The notes under the pieces are model-generated. The model was given only the letters and a program-made list of their open reading frames with translations. It was not told the origin of the DNA and did not search any database. Below are positions 50,120 through 58,122 of a DNA stretch of 64,000 bases, piece by piece (the stretch's first letter is position 1; each line of letters begins with the position of its first letter). The position numbers and the translations under genes were made by a program. Source of the stretch: Kutzneria buriramensis (lineage in GTDB: Bacteria > Actinomycetota > Actinomycetes > Mycobacteriales > Pseudonocardiaceae); NCBI RefSeq assembly GCF_003387475.1, contig NZ_QUNO01000022.1:1-64000 (forward strand), read 5' to 3'.

Positions 50120-50473
50120 TCACGTCGCGTCCCGCGTCGAGCTCGAGGTGGCGGTGGTCGTGGCGCCGGCCGGCGTGGGCGGCCGCAGCCGGACCACGCT
50201 GTCGGCGGTGATCGGCTCCCGGTCGCGGACCCAGGCTGGCGCTGGGGCGCTGCTGAGTTTCTGGGCGTCCTTGTTGAACAGGTTGCTCGCCCAGCTGATG
50301 TTGCCGATCGCCCAGTTGACGAACCAGACCGCGGCGATGACGCCGATCATCGGCACCAGCGCGAAACTCGTCTTGAAGGCGACTTTGATGACGGTGAACA
50401 GGCAGATCAGGATCAGCAGGGCGCGGCCGATGTCTTCGAGGGTGCTGATGAGCGTTCGTGCGGCGTCGAGCAT
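50120..50473 (-). CDS. Small two-helix membrane protein of the transfer operon
   Basis: 117 residues; ATG 50473 after AAAGGA. Helices at ~16-34 and ~40-57, then a short Pro/Ala/Thr tail. TcpD-like in size and place, between the TcpC-like and TcpE-like genes. Function unknown. Confidence 0.65.
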   Translation of the reverse strand: MLDAARTLISTLEDIGRALLILICLFTVIKVAFKTSFALVPMIGVIAAVWFVNWAIGNISWASNLFNKDAQKLSSAPAPAWVRDREPITADSVVRLRPPTPAGATTTATSSSTRDAT

Positions 50474-50494
50474 CGGATGTCCTTTCCCGAGGGC

Positions 50495-51718
50495 CTAGCG
50501 GGTCGTGGCCGACGGGCTGGGCGGTGTGGTGCTGGTCGAGCTGGTGGTCGGGGCCGACGGGCTGCTCGTCGCGGGCGCGGTCGACGTGCCGGGCGTGGAG
50601 GTGGCCGCAGGGGCCATGGGCGGCGCGGCGGTGACGCCGGTGACCGTCCACTGCCCGGCGCGCACCACCATCAGCAGCGGGTAGGACAAGGTCTGGACGA
50701 CGCCGGCGGTGTCCACGCCGCGCGCGGTGACCAGCACCGTCAGCTGGCTGCCGTCGGCCGGCGGACTGGTGCCTTGGGCGGCCTGGATCTGGTTCGGGTC
50801 GCCGGTGGCGGTGATCGCGGTGACGTCGACGTGGGTCATCACCGGCGCCGGCAGGGACGTGCAGGTCGGGCAGTAGCGGGCCAGTTCGCCGTCGCCGGCC
50901 AGGTAGGCCGACAGGTAGCGGGCGATGGTGTCGCCGGCGGCGGAGGTGACCGTCACGGTCTGGCCGGGCGCGGCGCCGGCCAGACCGTAGGTGCCCGGCC
51001 CGGCCACCAGCGCCGGGGCGGTGACCGCGCTGTAGCCGGGGGAGGAGGTTCCGGCCGGGCAGGCCGGGCCGCTGGCGACACCGCAGGAGGCCACCGGGAT
51101 CTGGTAGTAGCGCAGTCCGAGCTGGGTCAGGCTGCCGTCGCCCTTGACCGCGGCCACGGTGGCGGCCACCGTCACCGACCAGTAGCCGGGGGTGGCGGCG
51201 CCGCCCGGGCCGGGCACCGGCTGCACCGACACCGGGGTGGTGCCGGTGGCCACCAGCGCGCCGGGCACGACCGCGGTCAGGTCCGGCACGGCGGGCATGA
51301 ACCGGGCCAGGGTGCGTTCGGTGCCGCGGCCGGCCGGCAGCCACGCCTGCAGGAACAGCGCGCCGAACGCGCCGGCCCCGGGATCGGCGACGGCGGTGGT
51401 CTTGGTGGCGCTGGTCGGCGTGGCCGTGGCCGGCCGCATCACCTGCAGGATCGCCAGCAGGCCGCCGCCGGCCGCGACGGCCAGCAGCAGCCACAGCAGC
51501 GTGGCCAGGGCGCGGGTGCGCAGCGGCTGCCGCTGGCCCCACCGCTCGCGGCGGGCCGATCCGGTGGTGGCGCCGCCGTTGCCGGGGCCGAACAGCAACC
51601 GCCGCCATCCACTGCGCTGAGGTTCGGCGTCGGTGATCTGCGTCTGCGGGTCGGGACGTACCGGGGCGTAGAAGGCCGGGCCGGGCGGGGTTGGGCGGCG
51701 GCCGAGCTTGAGCGGCAT
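50495..51718 (-). CDS. TcpC/VirB8-like conjugal transfer protein
   Basis: 407 residues; ATG 51718, overlapping the upstream stop (TGATG). Cytosolic basic N-terminus, one helix (~70-92), a large external domain consisting of two NTF2-like repeats (A-F-G-A-L-F-L-Q-A-W-L ... ; Y-L-S-A-Y-L-A-G-D-G-E-L-A ...), and a Ser/Thr/Pro tail. This is the TcpC fold, the Gram-positive counterpart of VirB8. Structural part of the channel. Confidence 0.8.
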   Translation of the reverse strand: MPLKLGRRPTPPGPAFYAPVRPDPQTQITDAEPQRSGWRRLLFGPGNGGATTGSARRERWGQRQPLRTRALATLLWLLLAVAAGGGLLAILQVMRPATATPTSATKTTAVADPGAGAFGALFLQAWLPAGRGTERTLARFMPAVPDLTAVVPGALVATGTTPVSVQPVPGPGGAATPGYWSVTVAATVAAVKGDGSLTQLGLRYYQIPVASCGVASGPACPAGTSSPGYSAVTAPALVAGPGTYGLAGAAPGQTVTVTSAAGDTIARYLSAYLAGDGELARYCPTCTSLPAPVMTHVDVTAITATGDPNQIQAAQGTSPPADGSQLTVLVTARGVDTAGVVQTLSYPLLMVVRAGQWTVTGVTAAPPMAPAATSTPGTSTAPATSSPSAPTTSSTSTTPPSPSATTR

Positions 51719-51978
51719 CAGGCGGCCCTCCGGGATTCTCGGACGGCGGCCGGCGGCGGCTGGCGGCGGGCGACCTGCTCGGCGGCGTCGACCGCGATCC
51801 AGGCGTTGTGGTCCAGCTCGGCGGCCAGTTCGCCGAGCAGGCCGCGGTCCAGCACGCTGGGCTTGGCCAGCAACTGCGCCATCAGGTCGGCCAGTCGGCG
51901 TTCGCCCTCGGCGGCGCGGGCGCGCAGCTCGTCGAGCTCGGGGTCGGGCGTCGCGGTGACGCCGTGGTGTGCGGGCAC
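51718..51978 (-). CDS. Small helical hypothetical protein heading the transfer operon
   Basis: 86 residues; ATG 51978. Mostly charged amphipathic helix (E-L-D-E-L-R-A-R-A-A-E-G-E-R-R-L-A-D-L-M), likely coiled coil. No family. First gene after promoter copy 6 (28 bp upstream) and coupled to TcpC. Confidence 0.6.
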   Translation of the reverse strand: MPAHHGVTATPDPELDELRARAAEGERRLADLMAQLLAKPSVLDRGLLGELAAELDHNAWIAVDAAEQVARRQPPPAAVRESRRAA

Positions 51979-52005
51979 GGCCGCCTCCTTCCGGGTGGTC
52001 TGTCC

Positions 52006-52044
52006 GTTGCCTATAGGCGGCTGTCGGCGACCGTCGGCGACAAC
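52006..52044 (-). promoter_or_regulatory. Shared promoter element, copy 6
   Basis: Leftward GTTGTCG (52044-52038), 22 bases, TATAGGCAACGG. Drives the secretion operon 51978 to 46749. It lies only ~40 bp after the end of the sigma-like gene. Confidence 0.78.
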
Positions 52045-52081
52045 GACGGCGCGGGAAGTTGGTGGTGTGGCCAGACGGGTC

Positions 52082-52948
52082 TCAGCTGGCCTGGGCCCAG
52101 TCGCCCACGGCGACGACCAGGCGGGCTTCGGCGCGCTGGCAGCGCCGCTGCAAGGAACGGCGGGTCATGCCGGTCGCGGCGGCCAGCTCGTCGTCGGAGA
52201 AGCCGAGCAGCCGGCGAGCGCGAACGAGTTCGGCGTCTTCGGCCGAGAGCGCTCCGGAGGTGACGACCCACTCGAACAGCTCGCGGACTTCAGCGTCGCC
52301 GGCGGGGTCGGCCGTGGGGTCGGTGACCGTGCTGGCCCGCGTGCGGCGGGCGAGGCTGTCCGCGCCGGCGGCGTCGTCCGAGCTGTCGTGGTCGGTGACC
52401 ACGTCCAGGCTGGCCCGGCTCGCGCCGACGTCGGGCAGGTCGCGCTGGCGCAGCAGCCGTTCCCGAACGTCGCGGGCAGAGCTGCGCAGCAGATTCGCGG
52501 CCACAGCCCGGGTGCCTCGCCAGGTGCGGATGCGCACGGCGAGCTCGGCGGCCAGGGCCTGCTCGACCTCGTCGCCGTAGCACCAGGGGTCGCCCATCTC
52601 CAGATCGGCCAGCCGCCGACGCCAGGCCGCCAGGCCGGTGGCCATCAGCGCGAGCAGCACGCGGGCAGCCAGCGCGTCGCCGGCGCCGTAGATGGAGGCC
52701 AGCCGGGCCAGCGCCAGCAGGATCTCGTCGACGCGGTCGGCGTCCTTGCCGTGGTGGACGCTGTCGCGGAGCTCGGCGAACGTCGCGATGCCGACCAAGG
52801 CGGGCTCGTCGGTGCCCCAGCCGCGCAGGGCCAGCAACGCCTGCGGCGTCGCGTCCAGCGAGTGCAGGTCGTCGAGCAGCGCCGAGGCAAGGGTCCACCG
52901 GGCCGCCATGGTGCGGCCGGGCGTCAAGGAAGTGCTGGGTGTTGCCAT
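52082..52948 (-). CDS. Sigma-like/helix-turn-helix regulatory protein
   Basis: 288 residues; ATG 52948 (AGGTGG upstream). The C-terminal 65 residues (L-F-E-W-V-V, D-A-E-L-V-R-A-R-R-L-L-G-F-S-D-D-E-L-A-A-A-T-G-M-T-R-R-S-L-Q-R-R) read as a sigma region 4-like helix-turn-helix. The middle part (~80-160) is helical and could be a degenerate region 2; no strong match. It sits directly upstream of promoter copy 6 and is in the same orientation. A plausible transcription factor for the transfer regulon; inference from position and motif only. Confidence 0.6.
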   Translation of the reverse strand: MATPSTSLTPGRTMAARWTLASALLDDLHSLDATPQALLALRGWGTDEPALVGIATFAELRDSVHHGKDADRVDEILLALARLASIYGAGDALAARVLLALMATGLAAWRRRLADLEMGDPWCYGDEVEQALAAELAVRIRTWRGTRAVAANLLRSSARDVRERLLRQRDLPDVGASRASLDVVTDHDSSDDAAGADSLARRTRASTVTDPTADPAGDAEVRELFEWVVTSGALSAEDAELVRARRLLGFSDDELAAATGMTRRSLQRRCQRAEARLVVAVGDWAQAS

Positions 52949-53293
52949 CGTGACCACCTGGTTCCGTGGTGCGGGATCCGGTGGCGTTCACGCTGCTCAG
53001 CGAGGTTTGTGGAACCGTTGGCGTGCGTTGTCGCCCAGCTCAGAGGGGATGTTCGGCGAGACGTTGTCGTCGGTCTTCACGCCGTTGCCACGGCCGGCCG
53101 GGGTGCTGTGAGCTGCGAGGCAACCTCGCCGGTGGGTGCGCGGCAAGCGTCGACGGAGGCCGGCGTCCGGAGCGTTCCGGCCCAGATCGCTCTCGTGCCG
53201 GTAGCAAAACGTGCGTTTTACTCCCGCCGGTCGCAGCGGGCCTTCGAGGGGAGACGGCCCTGCCGGGCTGGTGCTCGTGGGCGCGGGCGGGAG
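52949..53293. other. Gene-free gap with palindrome
   Basis: 345 bp, no gene seen. It contains a plus-strand GTTGTCGCC (53027-53035) and a palindrome AAAACG-TG-CGTTTT (53206-53219), AT-rich for the region and possibly an operator of the leftward 52948 gene. Confidence 0.4.
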
Positions 53294-54076
53294 TCAGCCG
53301 GCCAGCTCGTCGTCCGGCAACAGCGTGCCCTGGCCGATCTGGTCGAAGCCGGCCTGGCGCGCCTTGGCTACCGCGGCGCGCTGGAGGTCGAGGTCGGCAC
53401 TGTCAGGGAGCAGCAAGGTCTGGTAGTCGTCGGCACCGGCGGCCCTCAGGGCCTCGCGGATGTCGGCGGCACGCCGGCCAGGCCCACGCGGATCGTTCAT
53501 CGGACCGCGCCACTCGAACTCTCGGAGCCGGAAGTCCCAGTAGTTGTCCGCTTTGGTGCCGACCGACAGGTGATGCGGGTTGGCGCAGGACCGTTCATCG
53601 CAGCTGTGGCGCAGCACCTGGCCCGGGGTGAGATCGGCGTTGCCGGCCAGCAGCCAGGAAACGTGGTGGGCATAGGCCACCCACTCGACGAGCTTGCCGG
53701 TGACCGGGTGCTTGTCGTACTTGATGTGGAGGTTGCCGTAGCCGGCGCCGCTGCGACCGTCGGCGCTGGCTCCATTGAGCGAGCTCACCCACAACCAGCA
53801 CTCGGAGTCGTCGCCGTTGGCGGTCCACACCTTCGACCAGAACCGCCAGGCGATGGCGGGGTTGGCGGCCAGCTCGGCGGCCAGGTCTCGCACCAGGTAC
53901 AGCCCGACCGACCGCGGTGCCGCCGGCTCAACGGTGGCGGCCGGAACCGGCAGCTCCAGCAGCGGCAGCTGATCGGGATCCTGACCATGGTGTGAGCTGC
54001 CCACCAGACCAGCATGGCGGCTGACCCTGACAATTTGAGGTCGCTGTGGCATCCGGCCGAGCTCGTTGGTGGTCAC
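53294..54076 (-). CDS. HNH endonuclease, phage/homing type
   Basis: 260 residues; GTG 54076 overlapping the upstream stop, GAGGAGG ahead. Core H-S-C-D-E-R-S-C-A-N-P-H-H-L-S-V-G-T with D-N after it is the HNH_3 pattern of homing-type nucleases, preceded by W-L-W and an H-H-V-S-W. Translationally coupled to the Rep-like gene. It may be a free-standing homing nuclease or processing nuclease for the replicon. Confidence 0.85.
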   Translation of the reverse strand: MTTNELGRMPQRPQIVRVSRHAGLVGSSHHGQDPDQLPLLELPVPAATVEPAAPRSVGLYLVRDLAAELAANPAIAWRFWSKVWTANGDDSECWLWVSSLNGASADGRSGAGYGNLHIKYDKHPVTGKLVEWVAYAHHVSWLLAGNADLTPGQVLRHSCDERSCANPHHLSVGTKADNYWDFRLREFEWRGPMNDPRGPGRRAADIREALRAAGADDYQTLLLPDSADLDLQRAAVAKARQAGFDQIGQGTLLPDDELAG

Positions 54077-55869
54077 GCGACCTCCTCATCGTCCAGGTCG
54101 CCCTCGTCGTCATCGTGGATCGTGGCCCACCACGGCTGGCGATCGACAACCTCGTCGTCGGTCTCGACAACCTCGTGCTCGACGACGAGGTTGTCGTCCA
54201 CTGCGGCGGTGTAGCAGGCGGTGCAGACGGCGCTGCCGCTCGGCAGCTCCGGGCGTTGCTGCACGGTGTCGTCCTCCTCGCCGCACGCCACGCACGACAA
54301 CTCCTCCGCGGCGGGGCCCGGCCGGGGGTCTGGAGGCAGTGTTAGCACTGTGTCAGTGGCGTTGTTGCGCTGGTCAGGGCGGCACAACGCCACCACAGCG
54401 GCGGCCAGAGTGGGTGCCTGGACCACCGCGTCGACGGCGTCGGAGGAGAGTTCCTTCGGCTCCAGGCCCGCATCGGCCAGGAGCCGCAACGCCGCTTCAC
54501 GCACGACCCCCTCGCCCCGAGTGCTAACACTGGGTTCGACCCCCGCCACCGCCTCGCGGAGCATCGAGCTGACCGTGTGCGCCAGCCCAGTCGGGTTGGG
54601 GGTGTCGACCAGGGCGGCCGTGGGCCGGCGCCAGACGGTAGCCAGGCTGAGCTCGGCCATCGCTGCCAGCAACGCCGGGCTGAGCTCAGCCAGCACGGTC
54701 GCCTGCCAGTCGGCCGCGGCGTCGCGGGTGGCAGACGATTCCTGGGCGGCGACGCGGCTGGCTTCTTGGAGCGCCTGGTCCCGGAGCCGGCGGTGGCGGG
54801 GGCTCTCGGCGCAGTCCATCAACCGGCTGACGCGGTAGGCCAGGAACCCTGCCGCGCTGTCCACCACAGCGGGCAGGGCGTGGGTGATCCGGTCGAGGAT
54901 CTCCTTCCGGCGGAACTCCTCGGCCAGAGCCGTGCACAGCGAGGCGACTTGGCGCTGGCGGCCGCGGCTGCCCGGCGTGGTGCGCAGCTGCTGGGGCAGG
55001 CGGTTGAGGATCCAGTCCAGGTCGGCGGGGCTGACCCGGCGGACGTTGTCGCCGGCGTTGTCGAGGTTGTCGTGGGGCGTTGCCGCCCCCCTCGTCTGGG
55101 GGCTGGAGGCAGTGTTAGCAGCCGGTGCGCTGGAAGGTGGGAGGGGTGCCTTCGGCACATAAGAAGAGGGGGCGCGCTCGGAAACCCCACCCCTACCCGG
55201 TGAGTTTTGAGGGACGTTGTGACCCTCGTGAGCAGCTGAATCGGGCCTCCGAAGATCGGCATGGAGATCGTCTTCGGGTTGGTCGACAACGTCTGGCCCC
55301 CCAGTGCTAACACTGGGTTCGGGCGTGGCGTTGTCGATGTTGTCGCCGCGGGGCTGGTCGGTGACCGGTGGGGTCCAGCGGCCTTCGCGCTGCAGCCGCA
55401 GCAGGACGTCGCTAGCGAACCGCGCGGGGATGCCGATGGTGCTCATCCGGCCGCGGCCGCGGCCTGGCCGGTACAGCAGCACGCCGGCGGTGACGAGTTC
55501 GGCCAGGTCGGCGCCGAGCTTGCGGGCCGCGCCGGGGCCCAGCCCGGCCTCGTGCGCGAGCTGGCCCAGCGACACCTCGTCGACCAGGCGGGAGTAGTGG
55601 ACGGTCAAGTGGACGGCGGTGTTGAACACCCGCATTAGGCGCGGCCGTAGCCCGGCCCTGCTGGCCGCCGTGCTCATGCGGCGCGCCAACTTGCTGTTCT
55701 CCAGTCCGCGCAGCACGCGCCCGTCCGGGAGCAGCTCTAGCTGCTCGCCGGCGGACGCCAGCGCGAGTTCGAGCGCGTCCCGGTCGAGCCCGGGCTCGCG
55801 TGCGTTGAACGTCACCAGTGTCAGCCCGGGGGGCTGAGCAGGTGACAAGGATCCTGTGGTCTTGGACAT
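54073..55869 (-). CDS. Rep-like winged-helix DNA-binding protein with C-terminal zinc ribbon
   Basis: 598 residues; ATG 55869. Residues ~75-150 (T-V-H-Y-S-R-L-V-D-E-V-S, L-A-H-E-A-G-L-G-P-G, L-V-T-A-G-V-L-L) form a winged helix such as is found in actinobacterial replication initiators. A long low-complexity middle section, a helical domain and a zinc ribbon C-V-A-C ... C-T-A-C near the C-terminus follow. The gene contains repeated 12-mers (see repeat). It lies next to dnaB on the same strand, hence the replication-initiation guess. Family not proven. Confidence 0.55.
   Translation of the reverse strand: MSKTTGSLSPAQPPGLTLVTFNAREPGLDRDALELALASAGEQLELLPDGRVLRGLENSKLARRMSTAASRAGLRPRLMRVFNTAVHLTVHYSRLVDEVSLGQLAHEAGLGPGAARKLGADLAELVTAGVLLYRPGRGRGRMSTIGIPARFASDVLLRLQREGRWTPPVTDQPRGDNIDNATPEPSVSTGGPDVVDQPEDDLHADLRRPDSAAHEGHNVPQNSPGRGGVSERAPSSYVPKAPLPPSSAPAANTASSPQTRGAATPHDNLDNAGDNVRRVSPADLDWILNRLPQQLRTTPGSRGRQRQVASLCTALAEEFRRKEILDRITHALPAVVDSAAGFLAYRVSRLMDCAESPRHRRLRDQALQEASRVAAQESSATRDAAADWQATVLAELSPALLAAMAELSLATVWRRPTAALVDTPNPTGLAHTVSSMLREAVAGVEPSVSTRGEGVVREAALRLLADAGLEPKELSSDAVDAVVQAPTLAAAVVALCRPDQRNNATDTVLTLPPDPRPGPAAEELSCVACGEEDDTVQQRPELPSGSAVCTACYTAAVDDNLVVEHEVVETDDEVVDRQPWWATIHDDDEGDLDDEEVA
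54338..55314. repeat. Dispersed 12-mer AGTGTTAGCACT within the Rep-like gene
   Basis: AGTGTTAGCACT at 54338-54349, its inverse AGTGCTAACACT at 54520-54531 and 55303-55314, and a partial copy at 55111-55122. Flanks repeat too (CTGGAGGC before two copies, GGGTTCG after the other two). Iteron-like or autoregulatory sites embedded in coding DNA. Confidence 0.55.
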
Positions 55870-55975
55870 GAGCGCATGTCCGGCTACCCTGGTTGCCAGT
55901 GATTTTGGGTATAGCCAACCTACGTAGCGACCCGGAGCCGGCAAGCGCGCGTCGTTACGGAAGGTGGGGCAACTG

Positions 55976-56022
55976 AGGACGGCGTCCTGGTGCAGTTAGC
56001 AGCTGCGTCAGGACGCCATCCT
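55976..56022. terminator. 14-bp inverted repeat at the end of dnaB
   Basis: AGGACGGCGTCCTG (55976-55989) pairs with CAGGACGCCATCCT (56009-56022) with one mismatch, over a 19-nt loop that itself contains GCAG/CTGC. It covers the dnaB stop codon and could terminate dnaB transcription before the Rep-like gene, or serve as a binding site in the replication region. Confidence 0.5.
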
Positions 56023-57435
56023 GTTTAGGGCGTGCTCCGGCGAACCTCCCCTCGTGTGCGTAGCGGAACCCGTGTGCCCGGGGTGGGGTGACGGGTAGTC
56101 GGAGGCCAGGTCGGCGAAGCGGCTGTAGTGCAGCTGGTGTGCGACCGTGATCGTCGCGGTGGGGCCGCCTCGGTGCTTGGCCAAGATCAGGTCAGCCTCG
56201 CCGGCGCGGGGGTCGTCGCGCTCGTAGGCGTCAGGCCGGTTGACCAGGATTACCAGGTCGCTGTCCTGCTCGATCGATCCGCTTTCGCGTAGATCGGACA
56301 GCATCGGCCGCTTGTCCACGCGCTGCTCGGGGCCGCGGTTGAGCTGGCTGATCGCGATGACCGGGACCTCCAGCTCCTTGGCTAGGAGCTTCAGGTTCCG
56401 GGAGAACTCGGAGACCTCCTGCTGGCGGGACTCCACCCGCTTGCCGGACGTCATCAGCTGCATGTAGTCGACCACCACGAGCCGAAGGTCGTGGCGTTGC
56501 TTGAGCCGGCGGGCCTTGGCCCGGATTTCCATCATCGTCAGGTTCGGCGAGTCGTCGATGAACAGCGGTGCCTCGCTGATCTCGGTGATCCGCCGGGCAA
56601 GCCGGGTCCAGTGCTCGTCGGTCATGCTGCCGCTGCGCATGTCCGCCATGCGGATCTCCGCCTCGGCTGACAGCATGCGCGAAACGATCTCGGTCTTGCT
56701 CATCTCCAGCGAGAAGATCACGCTGGTCCATCCGTGCTTGATCGAGCAAGAGCGCGCGACGTCGAGGCCGAGGGTCGACTTCCCGTGGCCGGGCCGGCCA
56801 GCGACAGTGATCATCTGTCCTGGTTGCAGGCCGTTGGTGAGGCGGTCCAGGTCCACGAAGCCGGTCGGGATGCCGATGGCGCCGCCACCACTGCTGGCGA
56901 TGGCCTCGAGCTCCAGGAGCGTCGGCTCGAGAAGCTCGTCCAGCGCTTGGTAGTCGGCCCGGGTGCGCCGCTCGGTGATGCTGTAGACCTCGGCTTGAGC
57001 CAGGTCGACCACTTCGTCGATCTCGGCGTGGTTGGCCTGGTAACCCATCTGGACTATGCGCGTGCCGGCCTCGATCAGCCGGCGCAGCACAGCCTTCTCG
57101 GCCACGATCGCGGCGTAGTACCCAGCGTTTGCCGCCGTGGGCACCATGGCGATCAGCGTGTGGAGGTAAGGCGCTCCGCCGACCCTCTGCAGAACGCCTG
57201 CCCGACCGAGCTCGGAGGCGACCATCACGGGGTCTGCCGGCTCTCCGCGGCCGTAGAGGCCGAGGATGCAGTCGAAGATGGTCTGGTGGGCGGGCCTGTA
57301 GAAGTCGCCGATCTGGACGGCGTCGATGACGTCCGCAATTGCGTCCTTGGACAGGAGCATCGCACCGAGGACAGACTGTTCAGCCTGTTCGTCGTGTGGA
57401 GGTAGTGGTCCTGCCCAGGCTTGGGCCGTGGTCAT
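56008..57435 (-). CDS. dnaB: Replicative DNA helicase DnaB
   Basis: 475 residues; ATG 57435. N-terminal domain with P-P-H-D-E-Q-A-E-Q-S-V-L-G-A-M-L, then the RecA-like core: Walker A G-R-P-G-H-G-K-S-T, F-S-L-E-M-S, V-V-V-D-Y-M-Q-L-M (Walker B), S-Q-L-N-R and D-L-R-E-S-G-S-I-E-Q-D. Full-length for the family and without an intein. Ring helicase loaded at an origin; a plasmid-borne copy suggests theta replication with its own helicase. The only DnaB in the window. Confidence 0.96.
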   Translation of the reverse strand: MTTAQAWAGPLPPHDEQAEQSVLGAMLLSKDAIADVIDAVQIGDFYRPAHQTIFDCILGLYGRGEPADPVMVASELGRAGVLQRVGGAPYLHTLIAMVPTAANAGYYAAIVAEKAVLRRLIEAGTRIVQMGYQANHAEIDEVVDLAQAEVYSITERRTRADYQALDELLEPTLLELEAIASSGGGAIGIPTGFVDLDRLTNGLQPGQMITVAGRPGHGKSTLGLDVARSCSIKHGWTSVIFSLEMSKTEIVSRMLSAEAEIRMADMRSGSMTDEHWTRLARRITEISEAPLFIDDSPNLTMMEIRAKARRLKQRHDLRLVVVDYMQLMTSGKRVESRQQEVSEFSRNLKLLAKELEVPVIAISQLNRGPEQRVDKRPMLSDLRESGSIEQDSDLVILVNRPDAYERDDPRAGEADLILAKHRGGPTATITVAHQLHYSRFADLASDYPSPHPGHTGSATHTRGGSPEHALNRMAS

Positions 57436-57504
57436 CGCAGGCGCCGGCTCGGCACGACACACCACAAGATCGTCAGCCGATCGTGCGCCGTACGCGCTAT
57501 CATG

Positions 57505-57636
57505 GGGTGGTCCGCGCAAGCGTGGGCCACCCTGCAGGTGGTAGACATGTGAGGTCTCCAGCAGGTGAGATCGGAGGCAGGCCGGCAGCCTCACTCCGAC
57601 TGGCAGAACCCGTCCCGGGCCAACGGGGCGGGTTTT
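57505..57636 (+). ncRNA. Candidate small structured RNA upstream of dnaB
   Basis: A TATCAT -10-like box (57498-57503) precedes a 12-bp hairpin (57506-57517 with 57520-57531, two G-U pairs), a shorter AGAC/GTCT hairpin (~57544-57557), a GGAGGC/GCCTC hairpin and then an intrinsic terminator: AACCCGTCCCG (57607-57617) pairs with 57624-57634 and runs into TTTT. No open frame. Divergent to dnaB, so it could be a copy-number or regulatory RNA. No -35 is obvious and no known RNA family was recognised. Confidence 0.45.
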
Positions 57637-57639
57637 GTG

Positions 57640-58122
57640 TTATTTGCTGACGATCATCGTGTGGTATTTGTCGACGTACTCCCACCCTTCTGTCGTCAGC
57701 GTGTAAAGCCGGTTCTTACGACCGCTATCCCCGTTCGCGGAATCGGTGTCAACGAACCCCGCCTGGAGTGCGTTCTTCATCAGCCGGTCGGTGTTTTGCC
57801 AGCTCAGCTGCAGTACCGCGGCCACTTCCTGTGGCCTTCCGGTACCTCCCCAGTCGGCAAGCAACCACAAGGCACTTTCAGTAGTCCGCGGCAGTCTGTC
57901 AGGCGAGCGCCGCATTCTTTGTGCGAAGCTCGGCTGTTGAGCCGCGATCTGCTCGACCTCTAACGCGTCGACGTGTCGCGGTGCAACCTGGGTTAGGCGC
58001 CCCGCGAGGATCATCGCGCACAGATCGGCCTGCGAGACGGTCAAGCGGCGAGCGGCCTCGGCGAACGGCATCCGGCTGCTGCCCAAATCCAACGACTGCT
58101 GGAGCGGGGCCACTGCCGTCAT
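57640..58122 (-). CDS. Winged-helix DNA-binding protein
   Basis: 160 residues; ATG 58122 with GAGGAG upstream. N-terminal ~55 residues look like an excisionase/HTH module (M-P-F-A-E-A-A-R-R-L-T-V-S-Q-A-D-L-C-A-M-I-L-A-G). The second half (~80-150) is a MarR-like winged helix (A-L-W-L-L-A-D-W-G, V-L-Q-L-S-W-Q-N-T-D-R-L-M-K, L-Y-T-L-T-T-E-G-W). Likely transcriptional or replication regulator near the replication genes. Confidence 0.7.
   Translation of the reverse strand: MTAVAPLQQSLDLGSSRMPFAEAARRLTVSQADLCAMILAGRLTQVAPRHVDALEVEQIAAQQPSFAQRMRRSPDRLPRTTESALWLLADWGGTGRPQEVAAVLQLSWQNTDRLMKNALQAGFVDTDSANGDSGRKNRLYTLTTEGWEYVDKYHTMIVSK

Noticed and set aside
50036-53995. Long plus-strand open frame opposite the transfer operon
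   Set aside because: Antisense to TcpC-like, sigma-like and HNH genes, no domains, shadow composition.
57505-57636. tRNA or known riboswitch
   Set aside because: No cloverleaf, no CCA or T-loop sequence; no known riboswitch core recognised.
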